Origin: Candidatus Kinetoplastibacterium crithidii (ex Angomonas deanei ATCC 30255) | GTDB lineage: Bacteria > Pseudomonadota > Gammaproteobacteria > Burkholderiales > Burkholderiaceae_B | Length of the DNA: 64,000 nt | Reading direction: 5' to 3' | Assembly (NCBI RefSeq): GCF_000319225.1 | Contig: NC_019815.1 | Span: forward strand, 186,001-250,000 | Part shown: one piece after another, positions 22,834 to 32,067 of the stretch | Layout of the letters: each line of letters starts with the position of its first letter | Numbering within the stretch: position 1 is the first letter of the stretch | The notes under the pieces: generated by a model | Seen by the model: only the letters and a program-made list of their open reading frames with translations | What the model was told of the DNA's origin: nothing | Databases searched by the model: none | Program-made: the position numbers and the translations under genes

Positions 22834-23589
22834 TTACTTATTTGTGCATATATTAATATTCATATTTAATTCTTTATAAGATTTTTCTAATATTTGTTTT
22901 GCTTTACAACTATAAGGAGATTCTTTGAAGTTCTCTATGATATTATTAGCGCGATTAATTGATGCTAAATAAGCTTCTTTATTAAAATAATACTCTGCGA
23001 TATTCAATTCATTTTTTGCTATAGAATTTTTAGTGAAGTTGAGTAATTTTTTTGCTTCTTCAATATATTTACTATTTGGAAAATTTTGTATTAATTCATC
23101 ATAGATTTTATAGGCGTTCTGCATTTTTTTGACATCTTTTTCTAGAAAAATATCTTTATTAAAAAAAGAAATAAATGATTCTTTAGGAGAAAAATTGATT
23201 AATCCTTTCATATAAAGTATATAATCCATATTGTTAGCTCCAGGATATTTTTTCTGGAATTGTTCTATGTCGGTTAAAGCTTCTTCTATTTCACCATTCT
23301 GCCATTTTACATATATCAAATTTATTAATGATTGTTTATAAATTTCTCCAAATGGTCTTATTACTATAATTTTATGGATTAGTTCTTTTGATTTTATCCA
23401 ATGTTTATTTTCTATTTCTCTAATTGTTTGAAGATATAACTCTCTATTAAATTCATCTTCCAAATATATATTATTATTTATGCAAGTTGCATTATTGTAT
23501 GCGTATACATCAACTGAGATAATTATATTTAATAATAAAATGGTATATATAATCAAACGATTTAGTTTTTTTAAAAATATATAAGGCAT
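22834..23589 (-). CDS. bamD: Outer membrane assembly factor BamD
   Basis: TPR-repeat protein of the BAM complex that, with BamA, inserts beta-barrel proteins into the outer membrane. The 251-residue product shows the BamD pattern: a tract around PFGEIYKQSLINLIYVKW, the hallmark YMKGLINF, QNFPNSKYIEEAKK, and AEYYFNKEAYLASINRANNII. The N-terminus has a hydrophobic signal segment ending VDVYAYNNATC. BamD is normally an outer-membrane lipoprotein with Leu-x-Gly-Cys; here no lipobox is visible and the only nearby Cys is in NATC. It is therefore probably cleaved by signal peptidase I or kept as an uncleaved anchor. It is divergent from rluD. Confidence 0.85.
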   Translation of the reverse strand: MPYIFLKKLNRLIIYTILLLNIIISVDVYAYNNATCINNNIYLEDEFNRELYLQTIREIENKHWIKSKELIHKIIVIRPFGEIYKQSLINLIYVKWQNGEIEEALTDIEQFQKKYPGANNMDYILYMKGLINFSPKESFISFFNKDIFLEKDVKKMQNAYKIYDELIQNFPNSKYIEEAKKLLNFTKNSIAKNELNIAEYYFNKEAYLASINRANNIIENFKESPYSCKAKQILEKSYKELNMNINICTNK

Positions 23590-23648
23590 GTAATATGTGT
23601 TGTTTGTTAAGTTAAAATTTGCTTCTTTGTATTATACGATCTATTGCT

Positions 23649-24602
23649 ATGTTTAATAAATATAATTCTAATTGTTTTAATGAATCTTTTCCAAAAAATA
23701 TAACTGTTCCTGAAGGTATTAGTGATAGGTTAGATAAAATTTTATCATATTTGATGCCAGATTATTCTAGAGAGCGTATTAAACAATGGATTAAAAATAA
23801 TCATGTTTTAGTAAATGGTAAGTTAGTAAAAATACGCCATAATGTTCAACCTGGTGATCTTATCACTGTTTGGGTACAGCCAACATTAGAATCTTTGTCA
23901 TTTAGTCCAGAAAATATTATTTTTGAGGTTATTGATGAAAGTTCTGATTGGATTGTTATAAATAAACCAGCAGGATTAGTAACACATCCTGGTTCTGGAA
24001 ACTGGAAAGGAACTCTATTAAATGGATTGTTATATAAATATCCTGAGTTATTTTATGTGCCACGGGCTGGTATTGTTCATAGACTAGATAAGAACACATC
24101 TGGAGTGATGGTTGTTGCACGTACAATAGAATCTCAATTATATTTTGTACGACAATTACAGTTAAGGAATATTTCTAGGGAATATTTAGCAATAGTACAT
24201 GGTCATATATCTACATCTAGCACTATAAATAAACCTATTGGTAGAGATGCTAACAATCCTATCAAAATGGGTGTAAAAAATATTATAGCTCCTAAAGAAG
24301 CAATTACTCACTTTAAACCTATTGTAAAAGGTATTACCACAAATGGGCATAACATTACACAAGTGGCATGCAAATTAGAAACAGGTAGAACTCATCAAAT
24401 TAGGGTGCATTTATCTAGTATTGGGAATCCTATTCTTGGAGATTCTATTTATAATAGCAACTATATAATTGAAGGAAATAGACATATGTTGCATTCAAGA
24501 TTCTTAAATTTTACTAATATTAAAGGTATTTCTTGCAAATTTAATTGTCGTATACCAGAAGATATGACTAAAGTTATAGATTCTATGAGATGGTTTGAAT
24601 AG
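23649..24602 (+). CDS. rluD: 23S rRNA pseudouridine synthase RluD
   Basis: Modifies uridines 1911, 1915 and 1917 in helix 69 of 23S rRNA. An S4 RNA-binding domain occupies about residues 15-75 (RLDKILSYLMPDYSRERIKQW), and the pseudouridine synthase domain carries the catalytic Asp in HRLDKNTSGVMVVA at about residue 146, with the later ETGRTHQIRVHL motif. A TTG at 23619 extends the frame; I prefer the ATG at 23649, giving 317 residues. Divergence from bamD is the conserved arrangement in proteobacteria and supports RluD over its paralogue RluC. Confidence 0.93.
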   Translation: MFNKYNSNCFNESFPKNITVPEGISDRLDKILSYLMPDYSRERIKQWIKNNHVLVNGKLVKIRHNVQPGDLITVWVQPTLESLSFSPENIIFEVIDESSDWIVINKPAGLVTHPGSGNWKGTLLNGLLYKYPELFYVPRAGIVHRLDKNTSGVMVVARTIESQLYFVRQLQLRNISREYLAIVHGHISTSSTINKPIGRDANNPIKMGVKNIIAPKEAITHFKPIVKGITTNGHNITQVACKLETGRTHQIRVHLSSIGNPILGDSIYNSNYIIEGNRHMLHSRFLNFTNIKGISCKFNCRIPEDMTKVIDSMRWFE

Positions 24603-24614
24603 TTAAATAAGCTA

Positions 24615-25000
24615 TGGTGGAGCCGGGGGGAATCGAACCCCCGTCCATCAGCTTTCCATAGTCACTTCTACATGTGTAGTCAGTTTATTTTTTTTAATCT
24701 AAAAACATGCCAACTGACAGGCCATTGTTAGACGATTCACTAAAATTAAGTTTAAAATATGTGAAAGTATTATAAACTGATTCCTTGTAAATGACACTGC
24801 AGCAACAAAGTAGTTTCAATTAAGAAAAAACCCCATTACCTAACCCAAGGAAAGATTAGTGCAGCGGCTAGAGAACTAAGCTGCTAGCTTGAAACGCGTA
24901 TCGTTGGCGTTTATATTTTTTTCCAGTGGATTACCGAGCTTACTGGTGCTCGACATGCTGTAATCTATTTTCCAACTAATGTCGAAACCTTATCGGCCCC
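24615..25000 (-). ncRNA. ssrA: tmRNA (transfer-messenger RNA)
   Basis: Rescues stalled ribosomes by trans-translation together with SmpB. The 5' end GGGGCCG (from 25000) pairs with CGGCTCC next to the encoded CCA at 24615, forming the tRNA-like acceptor; the T-arm reads GGGGGTTCGATTCCCCC. The tag reading frame runs from the resume codon GCC at 24908 to TAG at 24876 and encodes ANDTRFKLAA, a variant of the betaproteobacterial tag ending in the LAA degron. Length is about 386 nt. It is a one-piece, unpermuted gene. It ends 12 bp from the rluD stop codon, convergent. Confidence 0.96.
24876..24908 (-). other. tmRNA proteolysis-tag reading frame
   Basis: Codons GCC AAC GAT ACG CGT TTC AAG CTA GCA GCT TAG encode ANDTRFKLAA. 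The terminal LAA is the signal recognised by ClpXP/SspB-type degradation; the Lys before it replaces the more usual Ala. Confidence 0.9.
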
Positions 25001-25127
25001 TCTATAGAGGATAATGTAAAAAATTAATAATAAGCAATTAAATCATAGCACATAATTCAAAGAATTATTTTATATATATAAGTTTATTATGATATTTATT
25101 TTGAGTATTATAATACTGTTCTTATTC

Positions 25128-25170
25128 TACTAGTAATGTATTAAATAATACAATACATTACTAGTATTTT
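25128..25170. terminator. Hairpin between ssrA and the OmpA-family gene
   Basis: Perfect 15-bp inverted repeat TACTAGTAATGTATT (25128-25142) and AATACATTACTAGTA (25152-25166). The T-run (TTTT) follows on the plus strand, but the gene that needs termination, ompA, is on the minus strand, where the next bases are not U-rich. Function as a terminator is plausible but the direction is unclear. Confidence 0.55.
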
Positions 25171-25178
25171 ATTAGATG

Positions 25179-25724
25179 TTATTTTTTGCTAAATACCTTA
25201 ATTTCTGCTCGTCTATTTTTTGCTCTTCCTTCTTCATTATTGTTATCGGCTATAGGATCGCTTGAACCGTTAGCTTTTGTAGATATAAAAGTAGATTTTA
25301 TTCCATTATGGATTAGATAATTTCTAACTGATTCTGCGCGATTTTCGGAAAGTCTCTTGTTGTAATTAGCATTACCTTTAGCATCTGTAAAACCAGAAAT
25401 AATAATTTTATCTATATCAATATTTTTTAAGTCTTTTATAACATCATCAAGAAGGCGAATGCTTTCTGACTTTAAAATATAGCTATCAAAATCAAAAAAA
25501 GTATTTTTATGTAAACTAATTTTTTTTGATGAATTAGCATCAATAAGTTTCTTTTTTAGATTATTACTGTTAATGCTATTATTCCAATGCAGTTCATTAG
25601 TTCCATTTTTAAGTGGATTGCCAAATGAATCAGTCCAATAATTCTTTTCATTAGCAACAGCACCGCCAGAAGTGGCAATAGTAGTACAGGCAATGATTAA
25701 AGCCGTTTTAAGTGATTTATTCAT
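25179..25724 (-). CDS. OmpA-family peptidoglycan-binding protein
   Basis: Envelope protein of 181 residues. A signal peptide (residues 1-25, cleavage likely at AVA/NE) is followed by a short linker of about 50 residues and an OmpA-like C-terminal domain from about residue 75: FFDFDSYIL, IISGFTDAKGNANYNKRLSENRA, and the terminal EGRAKNRRAEIKVF. The Asp of GFTDAKG and an Arg of NRRAEI are the diaminopimelate-binding residues of the family. There is no N-terminal beta-barrel and no lipobox, so it is probably a soluble periplasmic or peripherally attached wall-binding protein. A strong GAGGAG ribosome-binding site precedes the ATG. The position between ssrA and gyrA resembles Bordetella. Confidence 0.9.
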   Translation of the reverse strand: MNKSLKTALIIACTTIATSGGAVANEKNYWTDSFGNPLKNGTNELHWNNSINSNNLKKKLIDANSSKKISLHKNTFFDFDSYILKSESIRLLDDVIKDLKNIDIDKIIISGFTDAKGNANYNKRLSENRAESVRNYLIHNGIKSTFISTKANGSSDPIADNNNEEGRAKNRRAEIKVFSKK

Positions 25725-26067
25725 ATTTCTCCTCTTTTATAATTGAAAGGATAAGACACACGTGTCATAGTCTTAATTTTACAGCATTAATTGATATTTA
25801 ATGTAAATTAAATGTTAATATAATAATCTTTTAGACAATCATAAGATGATTTGATATGTTAATCTAATTATTTATAAAATAATAAGTGTAATGTTGTTTT
25901 AGATGGACAGTATCTTGAATTGTTTATTACTTAAATATAGATAATTTATAGCAAGTAATATTTTGTTTTTTATCTTAAATTAAATGGTAGAACATATTAT
26001 CCTATAGTAGAAACTATGTTCTTTTGTTGTATGAATTAGAGATTTTTTAAATAGTGTGATCGTAAAT
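25725..26067. other. Intergenic region between ompA-family gene and gyrA
   Basis: Divergent 343-bp AT-rich gap without a gene. It contains a short inverted repeat GACAC-AC-GTGTC near 25757 on the ompA side. On the gyrA side an 8-bp hairpin, AGAACATA (25989-25996) with TATGTTCT (26015-26022), is followed by TTT. No convincing sigma-70 pair was identified. Confidence 0.4.
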
Positions 26068-28668
26068 ATGAATTCTTTTGCTATGGAAATGCTTCCAATA
26101 TCCTTGGAAGAAGAGATGCGTCGTAGTTATTTAGACTATGCTATGAGTGTCATTGTTGGCCGAGCTTTGCCTGATGTTCGCGATGGATTAAAGCCTGTTC
26201 ATAGAAGAGTTCTTTTTGCAATGCACGAACTTAACAATGATTGGAATCGTGCTTATAAGAAATCAGCTCGTATTGTTGGTGATGTTATTGGTAAATATCA
26301 TCCACATGGAGACCAATCTGTATACGATACCATTGTAAGAATGGCACAAGATTTTTCTATGAGATATGTGCTTGTAGATGGTCAGGGCAACTTTGGATCT
26401 GTTGATGGCGATAGTGCTGCTGCTATGCGTTATACAGAAATAAGGTTAGCAAAAATTTCCCATGAATTATTAGCAGATATTGATAGTGAGACAGTTGATT
26501 TTGGTCTTAATTATGATGGTAGTGAAAAAGAACCGTTGGTGTTGCCTACTAAATTACCTAACTTATTAATCAATGGAGGTTCAGGTATTGCTGTTGGTAT
26601 GGCTACTAATATTCCACCACATAATCTTAGAGAAGTTATTTCAGGATGTTTATTTTGCCTAGATAATCCAGATTGTTCTATAGATGAATTGATTGATTTT
26701 ATCCCTGCTCCTGATTTTCCAACTGGAGGGATAATATATGGTCTTTCTGGTGTTAGAGATGGATATAGAACAGGTCGTGGTAAGGTTTTAATGAGGGCTA
26801 AGACTCATTTTGAAGAATATGGTAGAGAACATAAATCTGCGATTATCGTTGATGAAATACCATATCAAGTTAATAAGAAAACTCTTCAGGAGAGAATTGC
26901 TGAATTAGTAAATTCTAAAAGAATTGAAGGTATATCTGATATAAGAGATGAGTCAGATAAAGATGGTATGCGTTTAGTTATAGAACTTAAAAGAGGAGAG
27001 TCTCCTGAAATTATTTTAAATAATTTGTATAAGAATACACAATTGCAAGATACTCTCGGTATGAATTTGGTTGCGCTAGTACATGGTCAGCCTAAATTAT
27101 TAAATCTTAAGCAAATTATTAGTTATTTTCTAGAGCATCGTCGAGAAGTAGTTACCAGAAGGACTGTTTTTAGGTTAAATAAGGCTAAGAATCGTGCTCA
27201 TATATTGGAAGGATTGGCAGTAGCTTTAGCTAATATAGATGAGTTTATATTAATAATTAAAACTGCAGCCAGTCCTTTAATTGCTCGTCAAAATTTGATG
27301 AATAAGGATTGGCCATCTGATTTAGTTGGGTCAATGATTAGCAAGTTTGAAACTAATGGAGTTTCTAAAGAAAATTATAAACCAGCGGTTGTTGGTGATA
27401 ATTTTGGAATAGTAGAAGGTAATTTATATAGGTTAAGTGAATGGCAGGCGCAAGAAATATTAAATATGCGTTTACAACGATTGACTGGTTTAGAACAAGA
27501 TAAAGTTTTTGATGAATATAAAGAAACAATGTCAATAATATCTGATTTACTAGATATTTTATCTAATCATGAAAGAGTAACCGATATCATTAAGGAAGAG
27601 TTGATTTTAATAAAAGATGAGTTCTCTAGTGAGATAAAAGATCCAAGAAAATCTTATATAGAAGCTAATACGACTGAATTAGTTACAGAAGATTTAATTG
27701 TGCCAAATGATATGGTTGTTACTTTATCATACAATGGGTATTTAAAAAGTCAGCCTTTATCTGAGTATCATGCTCAAAAGAGAGGGGGTCATGGCAAACA
27801 AGCAACTTCTATTAAAGATGATGATTGGATTGAGCATTTGTTTATAGCAAATTCTCATGAATATTTATTATTCTTCTCTGATTTAGGAAGAGTTTATTGG
27901 ATAAAAGTTTGGGAAACTCCTCAGGGCAGTAGAGGATCGAAAGGAAAACCAGTAATTAATTTATTTCCATTATCTAGTAATGAAAAAATTACAGTTATTT
28001 TGCCAGTAAAAGATTTTAGTGAAGATCTATATGTTTTTATGGCAACAGCTAAAGGTACTGTGAAAAAAACACCGTTATCTGATTTCTCTAATCCAAGAAA
28101 AAATGGCATTATAGCTGTAGGTTTAAATGATGGAGATTATTTGATTGGAGCAGAACTGACAAATGGTGATTATGATGTGATGCTTTTCTCAGACTCTGGA
28201 AAAGCTGTAAGGTTTAATGAAAAAGATGTTCGTTCTATGGGAAGAAGTGCTCGTGGTGTACGTGGTATGATCTTAGGAAAGAACCAACAGGTAGTATCTT
28301 TATTAGTATCTAACAATGAAGATAAGAGTGTTTTGATAGCTACAGAAAATGGCTTTGGAAAAAGAACTTCCATTAAGCAGTACACTGTGCATAATAGAAG
28401 TACAAAAGGTATGATTGCAATACAGAATAGCAAACGTAATGGTAAGGTTATTGGTGCTGTTTTAGTAAACCCAAATGATGAAATAATGTTAATTACTACT
28501 GCGGGTGTTTTAGTTAGAACTAGAATTGCTGAAATTAGGAATATGGGTAGAATTACACAAGGTGTTACCTTGATAAATATTGCTAAAGGCAGTTATTTAT
28601 CAAAAGTTAGAAAAGTTGTTGAGTCTGATGATGAAGTTGTTATTGATCATATAAAAGTAATAGAGTAG
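26068..28668 (+). CDS. gyrA: DNA gyrase subunit A
   Basis: Introduces negative supercoils with GyrB. The breakage-reunion domain starts [20 protein letters not shown]; the catalytic tyrosine is Tyr122 in AAAMRYTE. The C-terminal beta-pinwheel contains the GyrA box QRGGHGKQ (here KRGGHGKQA). The frame opens with GTG at 26056, but the ATG at 26068 gives exact E. coli numbering (Asp82, Tyr122) and [10 protein letters not shown], so I choose it; 866 residues. Position 83 in the quinolone-determining region is Gln where E. coli has Ser, and Asp87 is kept. No ribosome-binding site is obvious. It heads the gyrA-serC-pheA-hisC-tyrA-aroA-cmk-rpsA-ihfB series. Confidence 0.97.
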   Translation: MNSFAMEMLPISLEEEMRRSYLDYAMSVIVGRALPDVRDGLKPVHRRVLFAMHELNNDWNRAYKKSARIVGDVIGKYHPHGDQSVYDTIVRMAQDFSMRYVLVDGQGNFGSVDGDSAAAMRYTEIRLAKISHELLADIDSETVDFGLNYDGSEKEPLVLPTKLPNLLINGGSGIAVGMATNIPPHNLREVISGCLFCLDNPDCSIDELIDFIPAPDFPTGGIIYGLSGVRDGYRTGRGKVLMRAKTHFEEYGREHKSAIIVDEIPYQVNKKTLQERIAELVNSKRIEGISDIRDESDKDGMRLVIELKRGESPEIILNNLYKNTQLQDTLGMNLVALVHGQPKLLNLKQIISYFLEHRREVVTRRTVFRLNKAKNRAHILEGLAVALANIDEFILIIKTAASPLIARQNLMNKDWPSDLVGSMISKFETNGVSKENYKPAVVGDNFGIVEGNLYRLSEWQAQEILNMRLQRLTGLEQDKVFDEYKETMSIISDLLDILSNHERVTDIIKEELILIKDEFSSEIKDPRKSYIEANTTELVTEDLIVPNDMVVTLSYNGYLKSQPLSEYHAQKRGGHGKQATSIKDDDWIEHLFIANSHEYLLFFSDLGRVYWIKVWETPQGSRGSKGKPVINLFPLSSNEKITVILPVKDFSEDLYVFMATAKGTVKKTPLSDFSNPRKNGIIAVGLNDGDYLIGAELTNGDYDVMLFSDSGKAVRFNEKDVRSMGRSARGVRGMILGKNQQVVSLLVSNNEDKSVLIATENGFGKRTSIKQYTVHNRSTKGMIAIQNSKRNGKVIGAVLVNPNDEIMLITTAGVLVRTRIAEIRNMGRITQGVTLINIAKGSYLSKVRKVVESDDEVVIDHIKVIE

Positions 28669-28726
28669 TTATCTTAATTAATTTTTGTATTTTTTTGATC
28701 ATAAATAGTTAGGAGTTCATCTGAGA

Positions 28727-29854
28727 ATGGATCAAATTTGGAATTTTTCATCTGGTCCCGCTGCTTTGCCTAAAAGTGTATTAGAACAGATTTCGCATGA
28801 TGTAATTAATTGGAATGATACTGGCTTTTCTATATTAGAGATGAGTCATAGAAGTGATTATTTTGCTAATATTTGTTATGAAGCAGAATACGACTTGCGT
28901 GGTTTATTGAATTTAAGTAATGATTATGCAATTATTTTTACGCATGCTGGAGGTCATGGGGCTAATGCTTTTGTTCCCATGAACCTTATGGCTAGATGTT
29001 ACAGCAGAAATGCTGATTTTATAGTTTCAGGTCATTGGTCTTATACATCTTATCTTGAAGCAAAAAAATATGGAAATGTACGTATAGCTGCAGATAATAA
29101 TTCTATTTTAAATCATAATAATCTTAAATATAAGACTCGTAGATGGATGCCTCTTTTAGAAAATTGGAAATTAAGTAAAGAATCTTCTTATATTCATTTA
29201 TGTAGTAATGAAACCATTGATGGCATTGAGTTTATTGACTGGCCTATTTTATCAGATATGTCTGTTGATTCTGTACTAGTTGTGGATGCATCCTCTAATT
29301 TTTTGACAAGGCCATTAGCTATAGAAAGAACTGGACTAGTATTCTCTTGCGCTCAAAAAAATATTGGTGTTGCAGGTCTTACTGTTGTTATAATTAGAAA
29401 GGATTTATTAGAAAAATTTTTGCCATCATGCCCCTCATCTTTCAATTATACTAATATTTTTAAAGCAAATTCTTTGTACAGCACTCCGCCAATATTTCCA
29501 ATTTATGTAGCTGGTCTAATGTTTAAATGGTTAAAGACAAAAGGCGGCTTATCTATTGTGGCTGAAGAGAACAGGGTGAAATCTTCAGTTTTTTATGATT
29601 ATCTAGACTCTACTGACTTTTATCAGAATGAAGTAGAAAGAAGTGTAAGGTCAAGAGTAAATATTCCTTTTATGATAAAAGATAATGTTTTGACTAATGT
29701 TTTCTTATCAGAGGCTAAAAAATTAGGTCTAATAAATTTAAATGGACATAGAACTGTAGGTGGATTAAGAGCTTCTATCTATAACGCTATGTCGATGTCC
29801 GGTGTTTTATCTTTGATTAAATATATGAGAGATTTCGAGTGTCATTATGGATGA
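28727..29854 (+). CDS. serC: Phosphoserine aminotransferase
   Basis: PLP enzyme that makes 3-phosphoserine from 3-phosphohydroxypyruvate and glutamate (serine synthesis), and also the equivalent step of pyridoxal phosphate synthesis. N-terminus WNFSSGPAALPKSVLEQ; PLP contacts in HAGGHGANAF; the Schiff-base lysine in CAQKNIGVAGLTVV. The family consensus before this lysine is GAQKN, so Cys for Gly is a small change. Length (375 residues) is slightly above the usual 360. The 3' end overlaps pheA by 8 bases, implying translational coupling. Confidence 0.95.
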   Translation: MDQIWNFSSGPAALPKSVLEQISHDVINWNDTGFSILEMSHRSDYFANICYEAEYDLRGLLNLSNDYAIIFTHAGGHGANAFVPMNLMARCYSRNADFIVSGHWSYTSYLEAKKYGNVRIAADNNSILNHNNLKYKTRRWMPLLENWKLSKESSYIHLCSNETIDGIEFIDWPILSDMSVDSVLVVDASSNFLTRPLAIERTGLVFSCAQKNIGVAGLTVVIIRKDLLEKFLPSCPSSFNYTNIFKANSLYSTPPIFPIYVAGLMFKWLKTKGGLSIVAEENRVKSSVFYDYLDSTDFYQNEVERSVRSRVNIPFMIKDNVLTNVFLSEAKKLGLINLNGHRTVGGLRASIYNAMSMSGVLSLIKYMRDFECHYG

Positions 29855-30938
29855 TGAAGTATTGTTACAATCAAGTTTGCTGCCTTTGCGTAATTTAATA
29901 GATGATATTGATCAGCAAATCTTGGAATTATTAAATAAACGTGCTGAAGTAGTTATTAAAGTAGGTGATATTAAAAATAATACAAAGTTTAATTCAGCAG
30001 TTTTTAAGCCAGATAGAGAGGCTCAGATTATAGATGCTTTGCAAAATAAAAATAGAGGTCCTTTTCAAAAAGATGCTATCTATTATGTTTGGAAAGAGAT
30101 TATGTCTGCTTGCCGTGATTTAGAACGTCGTACAAAAGTTGCTTATCTAGGGCCATCAGGATCATTTTCTGAGCAAGCAGCATTTGAGCATTTAGGACAT
30201 TCTATGGATAGATTGTCGTGTGCTTCTTTTGATGAAGTTTTTTATTCAGTAGAGAATGGTAAGGCTGATATTGGCATTGTTCCTATTGAGAATTCTCTTG
30301 AAGGGGCTGTTAATAGGAGTTTAGATCTTTTTCTTAATACTAATGTGAAAATATTAGGAGAGCGTTCATTAATAATAGAGCATTGTTTGCTTACTAAGAA
30401 TGGAACAATGGATGGTGTTAATAAAATAATGGCACACCCTCAAGCATTAGCTCAATGTCAAAATTGGTTAAATAAAAATTTTCCTAATATAGAAAGGGTT
30501 CCTGCTTCTAGCAATTCTGAAGCAGCTCGTTATGCTTCATCTAATCATAATTCTGCTGCTATAGCTGGGATGATAGCAGCAGACTCTTGGGGTTTGAAGG
30601 CAGTTTATTCTAAGATACAGGATGATATTAATAATCGGACTCGTTTTGTTGCTATAGGCAATTCAGAATCAATGCCTAGCGGTAAAGATAAAACAAGTTT
30701 GATTTTGGCTGTTCCAAATCGATCTTGTGCTGTTTATGAAATGATAAAGCCATTTGCTACTAATCATGTTTCTATGACTCGCTTTGAATCTAGACCTGCT
30801 CGTACTGGGCAGTGGGAATATTATTTCTATATAGATATAGAAGGTCACCAGAATGATGAAAATGTTTTTAATGCTTTACGTTTGATAAAATCGCAAGTAG
30901 CATTTTTTAAGATATTAGGTTCTTATCCAGCACAGTGA
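29847..30938 (+). CDS. pheA: Chorismate mutase/prephenate dehydratase (P-protein)
   Basis: Bifunctional enzyme converting chorismate to prephenate and then to phenylpyruvate. The AroQ-type mutase domain spans about residues 12-100 (LRNLIDDIDQQILELLNKRAEV), the dehydratase domain about 105-285 (VAYLGPSGSFSEQAA, NNRTRFVAIG), and a C-terminal ACT domain contains the phenylalanine-binding ESRP motif (RFESRPARTGQWEYYFYID). Feedback inhibition by phenylalanine is therefore probably retained, which is notable in a putative nutritional symbiont. It overlaps serC by 8 bases and lies 7 bp upstream of hisC. Confidence 0.96.
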   Translation: MDDEVLLQSSLLPLRNLIDDIDQQILELLNKRAEVVIKVGDIKNNTKFNSAVFKPDREAQIIDALQNKNRGPFQKDAIYYVWKEIMSACRDLERRTKVAYLGPSGSFSEQAAFEHLGHSMDRLSCASFDEVFYSVENGKADIGIVPIENSLEGAVNRSLDLFLNTNVKILGERSLIIEHCLLTKNGTMDGVNKIMAHPQALAQCQNWLNKNFPNIERVPASSNSEAARYASSNHNSAAIAGMIAADSWGLKAVYSKIQDDINNRTRFVAIGNSESMPSGKDKTSLILAVPNRSCAVYEMIKPFATNHVSMTRFESRPARTGQWEYYFYIDIEGHQNDENVFNALRLIKSQVAFFKILGSYPAQ

Positions 30939-30945
30939 GTAAATT

Positions 30946-32067
30946 ATGGTTATTGAAAATAGATTTTTTTTGCCAGATTATATAAAAAAAATTAATCCTT
31001 ATCAGGCAGGAAAACCAATAGAGGAATTAGCGAGAGAGTTTAATATAGATCCAAAATGTATTGTTAAACTTGCTTCTAATGAGAATCCTCTTGGTGTTTC
31101 TGATAGTGTATTAAATATAATAACTCAGTCTTTCAGGACTATATCTAGATATCCAGATGCTAATGGTTTTGATTTAAAATATGCTTTATCCAAAAAATAT
31201 TCTATTCCAATAGAAAATATTGTTCTGGGTAATGGTTCGAATGATATACTAGAGTTAATATCTCTGGCTTTTTTAGATAACAGATCTTCTGCAATATATT
31301 CTGAATATTCATTTGCTGTTTACAAAATAGCTACTCAAGCAAGAGGCTCTAGGCATATACAAATACCATCTATTGACTATAAGCATGATTTAAAAAAATT
31401 TTATGATGCAATAAGTGATGATACTAGATTGATTTTTATTGCCAATCCAAATAATCCAACTGGTACTTTTATACCTAAGAATGACATCATTGATTTTTTA
31501 GATAGTGTATATAAAAAATATAGCAGCAAAGTTTTAGTAGTTTTAGATGAAGCTTACACTGAATATTTAGATGAAATTGATAGATTTGATAGTTTTTCTT
31601 TAATACAAAAATATCCAAATTTAATAGTAGTAAGAACTTTTTCAAAAGCTTATGGACTTGCTGGGTTGCGTGTCGGCTTTTCAGTTTCTCATCCTGATAT
31701 AGCTGATTTTATAAACAGAGTAAGACAACCATTTAATGTAAATTCATTAGCTCAATTAGCAGCTATTGCAGCTTTAGAAGATCAAGACTTTTTATATAAA
31801 AGTTGTGTACTAAATAAGGAAGAAAAACATCATTTGTATGAATCATTTGATTCTTTAAATCTGGAGTATATTCCTAGTTTTGGAAATTTTGTATTAGTTA
31901 AAGTGGGGAATGCTAAAAATATAAATTTTGAATTATTAAAAAGAGGAATTATTGTTCGTCCAGTTGATAATTATGGTTTATCAGAGTGGCTTAGAGTGAC
32001 TATTGGTAAGAAATTAGAGAATACATTGTTTTTAAATACACTAAAGGATATTATTAACAAGGTATGA
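30946..32067 (+). CDS. hisC: Histidinol-phosphate aminotransferase
   Basis: Class I/II PLP aminotransferase. KLASNENPLG near residue 40, NPNNPTGT, the aspartate in VLDEAYTEY and the Schiff-base lysine in RTFSKAYGLAGLRVG are all present; 373 residues. In the betaproteobacterial aromatic supraoperon this HisC paralogue is thought to act also on aromatic keto acids (phenylpyruvate and 4-hydroxyphenylpyruvate), which its position between pheA and tyrA supports. Substrate preference cannot be read from the sequence. The last bases overlap the tyrA start (ATGA). Confidence 0.92.
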   Translation: MVIENRFFLPDYIKKINPYQAGKPIEELAREFNIDPKCIVKLASNENPLGVSDSVLNIITQSFRTISRYPDANGFDLKYALSKKYSIPIENIVLGNGSNDILELISLAFLDNRSSAIYSEYSFAVYKIATQARGSRHIQIPSIDYKHDLKKFYDAISDDTRLIFIANPNNPTGTFIPKNDIIDFLDSVYKKYSSKVLVVLDEAYTEYLDEIDRFDSFSLIQKYPNLIVVRTFSKAYGLAGLRVGFSVSHPDIADFINRVRQPFNVNSLAQLAAIAALEDQDFLYKSCVLNKEEKHHLYESFDSLNLEYIPSFGNFVLVKVGNAKNINFELLKRGIIVRPVDNYGLSEWLRVTIGKKLENTLFLNTLKDIINKV

